Shown here one piece after another: positions 56,421 to 64,000 of a DNA stretch of 64,000 nt (within the stretch, counting starts at the first letter, position 1; the number at the start of each line of letters is the position of its first letter). Origin of the DNA: Gari tellinella (Eukaryota; Mollusca; Bivalvia; Cardiida; Psammobiidae); contig OV277869.1 of assembly GCA_922989275.2 (NCBI GenBank), positions 42,640,189 to 42,704,188 of the forward strand, in the 5' to 3' direction. Position numbers and translations under genes: made by a program. A model generated the notes under the pieces. It saw nothing but the letters and a program-made list of their open reading frames with translations, was not told the DNA's origin and made no database searches.

Positions 56421-57500
56421 CCTCATGCGGAGAAAAGGTAAAGTGTGTCATAAAGAGCTTAATTTGAATAAGGGGTAAACTATATTTCAAGAGACATACT
56501 CTATGAATCCGACATTTTCGAGCCTGGTCTGGATTACAACTGTTTGCAATTGCAATAGTCATCATGTTACTGGTATTCAGTAATGAGAGGGTTAATCCAG
56601 TCATCAACCAAACCAGGTGCATTGATGTTGGGGTTTTTTTTTGTTTTTTTTTAATTCAATTCTATTATCTTTATTTTTTGTGATTTGTATAATATATAAA
56701 CATCATGCGGTTACAGAAGTCAAAAACACATGTTCAAGTTACACGCACGGGTAGCATTGATCTTTTTTATTAAAGTGGCAACCCGCTGGTGTCCATCTTC
56801 ATAGATAATCGGCATGTTCAAGAAGCATGGACTTCATGCTGGGACAGTTTTATGACGCTGATAATTGTCCTGCTAATTTGGTGCGGGTTCTGTATACGGT
56901 TACGTAATGTGTCACATTCCTTTGTGATGTGTAATATGGTAGACATTTTGTAAGTAAATAAAGCTAAGGACGAGTGTTACGCGGCATCTGATCTTGATCC
57001 AAGTTGTTTGCACAAAAAAAAAGTAAAGTCGCGATCAGCAGGCAAAGAGTTAAGCAGTTAGTAAAATAGATTGCTTAAGGCATTGGCTGCTTTATAATTT
57101 ACTCCGTTATATAAGACATAAGTAAAGCAGAAAGAAACGGAGATCTCATGTTATCATGTTTGCAATTAATTTCTGAAGATAATGCAAACTGTTACCTCTT
57201 TCATAGAAATGGGACGGATAATATGTATATTTTAGTCTGGATGTAAAACTAACCCTAAATTCATTTTTTTGAAGTAATATGTTAATAATTCTAATTTTCC
57301 TTTCAATAATAATAATGCTCACATACGACATAATAATACAGTTACAACTTTGGCCGTTTTGGATTTTGGCCGTTTGACGCGCACTCCTTTCAAATGTCTC
57401 TTTACATACAAAATGGATTTTTTTTTGCCTCTAAGGAAATATTTCCTCCATGTAGAACATTGTAACAATGCATGAACACATTTTTAGAAGTTTAGAAGTT
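56421..57500. other. stretch without a recognised gene
   Basis: Contains family F-like debris (GCGGCATCTGATCTTGATCC near 56980). No exon supported. Confidence 0.4.
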
Positions 57501-57539
57501 TAGAAGTTTGCTTAAGTTTTTATACGGAAGGAATTCTTT

Positions 57540-58980
57540 TCTTACGCGAGTTGGTCTAGTCATTTCATTAGCCAGCAACCTTTGTAGGTCATCATTACTT
57601 TTTTCGCTTCAAGAAAAACCCTGGTATTTTTACAACCGAAAGATAAGTGTCACGGCTTTATATCAAGACCTTTTTTTAAATATATATATATATATTGGAC
57701 GAAAAATATGGATTAAATTCAAGTTTTTGAAACGGGACGTAGTGTATATTTCGCGATCGCCTGCTCTCGTTTATCGACTATTTCATTTGGCCATCGCTCT
57801 TTAACTCGCCATAAAATTTGTCGATTTCGAAAATAAACACTTGCATTTTTACAACTGAAAGAAATATATCTAAGCTTTCCTTTAAGACCATTTCTTTGAA
57901 AATCGGTGGAAAATTGAGGGTTTTATGAAAGGTTTTGTAACGGGGCGTGATATATTTATGCCCGAGTGCTTGCTCCCTTTTATCGGCAAATTCATTTGGA
58001 AACCACTCTTTAACTCGCCATAAAACTGATCAATTTTAAAAATAAAAGCTGTTATTTTTACAAGTGAAAGATAAATATCTTAGCCTTCTTTTAAGACCAT
58101 TATAATGAAAATCGGGTGAAAATTAAGGATTTTATGTAACTTAAACTAACAGTAGGTAACCATTCAACACGATAAAAAACGCGATAGCCCGCTATCGGCG
58201 TACCGGTGCAGTTGAATTATCGATCGATTAAGCGTTATCGCACATACAGGTAACGGACGACACCATTTTCGGGAAAATGCAGATTTGAGTATAAGTTACT
58301 TCTCCATTTGTCCTTTCTCCATGGCATACCATAGAGAAAATTACAGAAACTCCTTTAATTTGCCGGTCCCTAAAGTCCGGGAAATAATGACATTTTACTT
58401 TTTATATAGAAATAGGCTATTTTAGAAAATAACAGGATTTAACCTCAAAATCGGACTTTGCATACCTTTTTTAACAGAATAATCAGGGGCTAGCGCCCCT
58501 GAACCACCATGGCACGAATGAAGAACGACCAGATCGGAAACTATCTATTTACTATAATGCATTTTGCCATTTTCCCAATAATGCGGTCGTCCATTCGCCG
58601 ATCGATACCTGTCCGCCGACTTGCGGTTAATCGACCGATAAAACACAGCTGAATCGCGCTCGCTCGCATGGGACGGTTAACTATTGTTAATTAAAACTCC
58701 ATTGAAACTTTATTTTTCACCCGATTTCTGAAATATAGGGCTTAAATGAGAGCGAAGATATTCAGCTTTTTTGTGTGAAAATATGAATGTTCTGTATTGA
58801 GCGAGTGTTTGTTTACGACAGGTTAAAGAGCATTTAACAAATGACCCAACAGGCAATAGACCACAGATTCTTTTGCGTACTACCGTTATAAAAGTCCTTT
58901 AGAATACTCGTTTTTCACCCGATTTTTACATTTAATGTCTTAAAACAAAGACAAAATCTGTATCTTTAAACGGTGTAAAA
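57540..58980. repeat. diverged palindrome built of 210-220 bp units
   Basis: Three direct units start near 57622, 57843 and 58053 (ATTTTTACAA-x-TGAAAGATA). Two units in inverted orientation lie at about 58709-58790 and 58911-58980 (TTTTTCACCCGATTT). The inner arms also match: TTATCGATCGATTAA at 58217 against TTAATCGACCGATAA at 58627. Confidence 0.65.
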
Positions 58981-60513
58981 ATCTTGATTTCATATTATTT
59001 TGAAACAGAGAAATCGCACACGAGACTGAAGCGCCATTTCTGAATGTGGAAGCGTGAATGAAAATCGATTGACAATTTCAACTAATTAAACGTGTTAAGT
59101 GACATAAGTGCCGACGAGTTTGTGTAAGTACCTAATTGTTTTGTTTGTAACATGTTATGTGAAATCTTTGATGTAATTCTTTACATAATTGGTGCTATTC
59201 TGTCGCTATCTATGGTGAATTGTAAAAGTTAACCAATGAAAATGAATTCTCAAGCTTAATGCAACGGAGAATAGGAGTCATTTTGAAAGAGTGGGACACA
59301 TAAAAATAGATGATTTTCATATCATATTTGGGTGACTAATATATATAATCACCGCATAAAAGTTGTTATTTTTTAAAAGAGTGGGATGTTTATATCACAA
59401 GCAAACGTTTTTCAGTGAAAATACCACAAAATCTAATGATCTGTAATTAATTTGAGACAACACATAACAGATCTCAAAATGTCGGCAATGCTCGAAAATT
59501 AAATAAAAAAGTTCTAAATTCAAAACATGAAAAAACTAGGAAATATCCATTCAATCAAAATTTTAAATAAGAAGCACCAATATGTTCTTATTAAAAAAAA
59601 AAATTCTAAAGAGAAAATTACTAATGGGATTCAGTTCTATAAAATGGGCGTTGCAACACCCTACAAATTAAAGCATTCCTTACAGCACACACAAAACCCC
59701 CGAAAAATCGTTGTTTTCACGCGTTAAACTCGCCAAGAAAGACACAACCCATCCTCACCAAATTTTAAAATAAGAAGCATCAGTATCTATTTAAGTATGT
59801 GTCAAAATTTCAATAAAAATTGACAGCAGGAAATACCTTTCTATAAAATGGGTCGACATATATACACAGAGAAATCCGCCATTTTGTTCCGCTCGCTGCA
59901 TACAATGGTTTTCTGACCATATTATTCCTTCTTATTTAACCGCTGAAAACAGCGCTTATACTTATATAAACGACACAGTTGAAGAAAGGAGTATTCACTG
60001 ATTCCGATAGCAGAATTTTTTAAATATTTAATGTCACTAAACACGTTTGATTAATTGAAATTATTTAAGGAGTGTTATGCTCTACGGATCTGAGACATGG
60101 GCTGTATCAGCAAATACACTCAGACGTATGCAGCGAAATGACAAAGCGATGATACGATGGATCTGCCTGGTCAAACCTGATGAAGATGTCCCGTTTGACT
60201 CTTTGTTAATGCAACTGCACATAAGAGGCGTTGCGGAGACCCTGCAATCAAATAGGTTGAAATGGCTTGGCCATGTAGAGAGAAGCTCTAGCTGGATCTC
60301 TCAAATCAGATGCCTGAACATCCCAACACAGCGGGGTCCAGGTAGACCAAAGCTATCTTGGGAGGACCTTGTAAAACGAGACCGTGAAGCTCTAGGGTTG
60401 GAAAACATCAACCCACAAAACCACCAAGCTTGGAGAGGGAGACTTCGTTCCAGACTGGACAGCCAGGCCTCACCCTTATAAGAAGGATTAATCAATGGCC
60501 TGGTTAAACTAAA

Positions 60514-60545
<32 letters not shown>

Positions 60546-60690
60546 ATCGATTTTAGCTGATATTTCCACATTCAGAAATGGCGCTTCAGTCTCGTGTGCC
60601 GGCGGCGCGCTGATTGGCCGAACAGGAGGCACCATACTTTGTAGGCCACCTGGATTTCCGATCCGGTCGTTCTTCATTCGTGACCATGGT
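58506..60690. repeat. inverted repeat pair, 36-bp arms, twice
   Basis: 58506-58540 matches 60655-60690 inverted (CGAATGAAGAACGACC core). 59016-59051 matches 60564-60599 inverted without mismatch (GAGACTGAAGCGCCATTTCT core). The distance between the blocks is about 475 bp on the left but 55 bp on the right. Confidence 0.75.
60070..60545 (+). mobile_element. RTE-type LINE 3' fragment
   Basis: The open frame 60077-60481 encodes the C-terminal end of an endonuclease/RT protein: LYGSETWAVSANTLRRMQRN, MIRWICLV, RLKWLGHVERS and RGPGRPKLSWEDLVKRD. After the stop come about 37 bp and (GAT)n at 60519-60545, the usual tail of such elements. Everything 5' of the C-terminal domain is missing. Confidence 0.85.
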
Positions 60691-60699
60691 CGCTTCATT

Positions 60700-61330
60700 A
60701 AAAAAGATAAAATGGTGGCATGTTGACTCTTGCATAAAGACCTGTTGGTAAGGAAGAACGTGGGGACCGGCAAAGTAAAATCTATCCAAATTACATTAGA
60801 GTTACGCTATACGGAATCGCAATTAGCGAAGTTGAGTAGGTGAGCGTCTGAGCTCTCGGGACGGTCGAATTTTGCGGATCATGTGTCACGTGACAACATC
60901 TTCACTTTTTGCATCGTTTTCTGCCATTTCTTGGGAAAAATTTACCGACTCGAGTGTATTTATTGACATTTTAGTGGATTTAAACGAGTTGATGAACATT
61001 CCTTTCAATTCACGGGAATATAATTTATAAACCCTTGAACAATGCTTCGATACAGACATTAATCATATTGACTTTCGATAGACAGTATCTTATCAAGTCA
61101 CGCGAAGCTTCGTTTGCGCAGCACAAAACTTGCAATATAGCGGGAGGTTACGATTCTGTGTGTGTATAATTCCCTGTTCCATATAAGCCCCTTATTCCAA
61201 GCCTGTGATCAATGCACTAAAATCATTGAGTTATGTACTGTCAGAAATCGGGCTAAGTCACAATGTTAACTGCAATTTTGATCATTTTTGATGAAGATTG
61301 ACTAGTACAAATGTATATTATTTTTACTAT
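60700..61330. other. stretch without a recognised gene
   Basis: No exon or element ends identified. Confidence 0.4.
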
Positions 61331-61339
61331 CAGCGTTTT

Positions 61340-61660
61340 TTTTTCACCCAATTGGGAACATGTCCGGTACCCCTCAGATTGGGAATTTTTCTTGTCGCGT
61401 AAACTTCAAATTGGGAAAAAAAACAAGTTGTGAAATGATGACAAAAAAGATATAGGGAAGTTTAGTTTTATAATAGATGTAGGCCTATATTGATTTAAGT
61501 AGCAATTATGCAGTTCATATCAACAGGCAATGCTAACACTAGTAACAGATATTCTCATTTTTTCACTGAAAATACTATTTTTACCATATTGCCAGGTCTG
61601 GCTTTTAATTGGGAACGGGTCCAGGTCCAATTGGGAACGGGTCCTTTCCCGGGTACTGTC
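61340..61660. repeat. ATTGGGAA-containing repeats
   Basis: CAATTGGGAACATGTCC, CAGATTGGGAATTTTTC, AAATTGGGAAAA and two AATTGGGAACGGGTCC occur within 320 bp. Confidence 0.5.
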
Positions 61661-61717
61661 CAACGAAGGATAAAAAATGCTGACTATAAATGTTGTTTAA
61701 CCCATTATCCCAGTCTG

Positions 61718-61895
61718 TTTTTATGCCCCCACACCACCGGTGGTGGGGGGCTATATAGGAATCACATTGTCCGTCTGTCGGTCCATCTGTCACGTTTTTC
61801 TGGGACATTTGCCCTTTTCTTTAAAACTGTTTATTACACCATCTTCAAACTTGGTATACATTACCATTGTTATTTGGGGACACTCATTGACAGGG
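61718..61895 (+). repeat. family K-like head, truncated
   Basis: TTTTTATGCCCCCACACCAC, GGTGGTGGGGGG palindrome and TTGTCCGTCTGTCGGTCC resemble the K heads. It breaks off where the reverse transcriptase begins. Confidence 0.65.
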
Positions 61896-63735
61896 GACAC
61901 TCTGTTTTGGTCTATCAAAAACTCGAATAAAATTTTGACGAAGCTTAAACATAGAAAATACCAAGCTTGCAATATTAGTACGTATGACTTTTCAACACTA
62001 TATACTACCTTACCTCATAATTTAATAAAAGCTAAACTTATACAACTTATTGAAAAGACTTTTGCCAGAGAAAGGAAACTATTTCTGGCGTGTAATACTG
62101 ATCGTGCATTTTTTACAAATGACACGGTTACGCATTACACTATGTGGACTTGCACCGATGTCTGTAAATCACTATCATTTCTTCTGGATAATATTTATGT
62201 ACGTTTTGGGAGTACCATATACCGCCAAGTGATTGGTATCCCTATGGGTACAAACTGCGCGCCCCTTGTCGCAGACCTATTGTTGTACTGTTATGAGAGG
62301 GACTTTATGCTAAGTCTAAAACCTGATACACAGGCAGATATGATCGAAGCCTTTAACAACACATCGCGCTATCTAGATAATATTTTCAATATAGACAACC
62401 CATTTTTTGATACGTTGTTTCCTTTTATTTACCCAAAAGAATTACGCCTTAATAAAACAAACGAGTCAAATTTATCGGCACCATTTTTAGATTTGGATCT
62501 TTTAATAAATAACGGTATTGTTTCTTCTAAGATTTACGATAAACGAGATGATTTTGATTTTAGTATTGTAAACTATCCTCATCTAGATGGCGATGTTCCC
62601 CGTTCTACATCTTACGGGGTTTATATTTCACAACTTATTCGTTTTGCTAGGGCTTGTACCTCTGTTGAGGACTTCCACATTCGTAATAAAACTATTACTG
62701 AAAAGCTTCTTAAACAGGGGTACAGATTTCATAAACTTCGTAAAACATTTTCTAAATTCTTTTATAGAAATCTTCCTCTCATTAACAAGTATAAATGTAA
62801 CTTAAAGTCTTTTCTGCGGCAAGGTATTTCACATCCGGAGTTTTATGGTGATGTGATTTACAGACTTCGTAAGATTCTTGGACATATGCATTTTCAAAAC
62901 CTATTTGTGAAACGTATTAGATTTTTCCTCAAAAAAGATTATGATCCAACTATATTGCTGCGCACTTCACGTTTGGTTATCGATCAATCTACAATTGATA
63001 ACTATGCTTTCCTCTTTGGTTGTGCGACGACAGACAGGGCTTAGCACTACATGATGATGTATCTCTAAAGCCGTCCTTAACCGGGAGAGTTATGTCGGAT
63101 TTTCGTGCTTTGGTTTTTCTCTCCCTCTCTGTCGTACCCTAAACCCTCCCATGTCTAACAGTTACTCGTGACTACAGACTATTCGCTTGAGTACAATTTG
63201 ACCGTTGCTATAGTGGGTTATTTTTAACACGGGCTTGAATGTTTAATTCTTTCCCGTGTTACTAATAATCCTGTCAGAGAATTTTGTTAGATGTTTTACA
63301 TGTATTTACTTACTGTGCTGGCGGTCTTTTTGATTGTAAGGTTGTGGAACAGGGTTTATATTTTATGTACACTGTTCGTCTTTATAGGTGAATATAGGAG
63401 ATAAGTGTGAGGTTGGGCGCCCCTAAACCCAGGTTTAACCCCCCCCCAGTGGTTGTTAATGGTTAATTAATTTATAATTGATTATTGATTGCTACTGACC
63501 GTACCAAGGCGGGCTCCTATATTCACTTAGCTTTATGTTTGTCTTGCGTGTTGTTTTCTATTTAGTGTGTAGATGAAGGAATGGTATTGCGTGTGTGTGT
63601 GTGTGTGTGTTTGTTATGGTATGGCTGTGTGTGTGTTCTGCTTTAGAGATGGGTGTATTGTTTGTGTTGCGTTTCCTGCTTGAGTCTTCTTTCGTATTTA
63701 TTCATAGCTCTTGCACCAAATTTGACAGAATTATG
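61896..63735 (+). mobile_element. Penelope-like reverse transcriptase, 5'-truncated, with 3' region
   Basis: An unbroken frame to TAG at 63042-63044 (about 380 residues) holds the palm and thumb of a Penelope-like RT: LFWSIKNS, TYDFSTLYTTLPH, YRQVIGIPMGTNCAPLVADL, the active-site box YLDNI, FLDLDL, KIYDKRDDF and HKLRKTFSKF. The active-site box has Asn in place of the second Asp (codon 62379-62381). The in-frame ATG at 61740 belongs to another repeat. The RT N-terminus is missing, and no GIY-YIG domain follows. The 3' non-coding part includes (GT)n at 63590-63612. Confidence 0.75.
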
Positions 63736-63757
63736 CCCCTTTTTAACTTGATTTTTT

Positions 63758-64000
63758 AGCTCACCTGAGCCAAAGGCTCAAGGTGAGCTATTGGGATGGC
63801 CCTGTGTCCGTCGTCGTCCGTCGTCCGTCGTCGTTAACAATTGCTTCAAATGACATCTCCTCCTATACCGCTTGACAGAATTCAACCAAACTTTACAGAA
63901 ATGTTCCTTGGATCAAGCTCTTTCAAATTTGTTCAAAGAATTAAAAACAATGCAGAACTCTGGTTGCCATGGCAACCAAAGTGAAAAAATAAGGAAATCT
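63758..64000 (+). repeat. family L element, cut by the window end
   Basis: Palindromic head AGCTCACCTGAGCCAAAGGC completed by TCAAGGTGAGCT, then CCGTCGTCGTCCGTCGTCCG. Confidence 0.75.

Larger units (their letters stand above)
55596..58335. repeat. inverted repeat pair, 33-bp arms
   Basis: CATGGAGAAAGGACAAATGG (55601) recurs inverted in 58300-58335 (CCATTTGTCCTTTCTCCATG). The enclosed 2.7 kb holds the two tandem arrays described separately. Confidence 0.6.

Noticed and set aside
61740..61895. N-terminal extension of the reverse transcriptase from the first ATG
   Set aside because: It is the head of a different repeat that happens to be in frame.

Overview
The window looks like nuclear DNA of a bivalve mollusc. 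The repeats (several families of central-hairpin MITEs, the 'GCCCCCGGCATC' and 'AGCTCACCTG...' elements) are of the kind I associate with heterodont bivalves such as Dreissena; that genus is an inference from memory, not a search result. There are no operons or ribosome binding sites. Coding sequence is a small fraction of the window, split into short exons with GT-AG introns and separated by transposable elements.

Two spliced genes can be read. (1) On the + strand, about 7068-20239, lies the 3' part of a gene for a cell-surface protein with immunoglobulin-like domains. Six exons join in frame and end in a hydrophobic C-terminus that looks like a GPI-attachment signal. A seventh, 60-nt exon (16805-16864) also fits the phase and would add an acidic stalk. 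The 5' exons were not found. (2) On the - strand, 54794 down to 31791, lies a complete nine-exon gene for ARPC2 (p34-Arc), the actin-nucleating Arp2/3 complex subunit; the joined exons give 293 residues. The two genes converge tail to tail, about 11.5 kb apart.

Almost everything else is mobile DNA. 1-46 kb is packed with short non-autonomous elements: TTAA-flanked families (called A, B and F here), TA-type families (E, G, H), CAGGGCTCCAGATAA-ended elements (C), GGGGCCCGTTTCATAAA-ended elements (D), and longer elements with internal tandem repeats (K and L). Many sit in the introns of both genes, some within 20-50 bp of splice sites, and many are nested. 46984-53406, inside ARPC2 intron 1, is a 6.4-kb Mutator-like element with a perfect 9-bp target duplication; it keeps the first exon of a zinc-finger protein but no recognisable transposase. 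53.5-54.4 kb holds the 3' end of a LINE. 55.5-60.7 kb is a patchwork of tandem and inverted repeats with an RTE-type LINE tail. 61.9-63.7 kb holds a 5'-truncated Penelope-like reverse transcriptase.

The most unusual signal is modular. Nearly the same 60-75 bp perfect-stem hairpins occur in the middle of element families whose ends, and so presumably whose transposases, differ. Three adjacent element pairs also share a single TTAA, and one element sits exactly in the loop TTAA of another element's hairpin.
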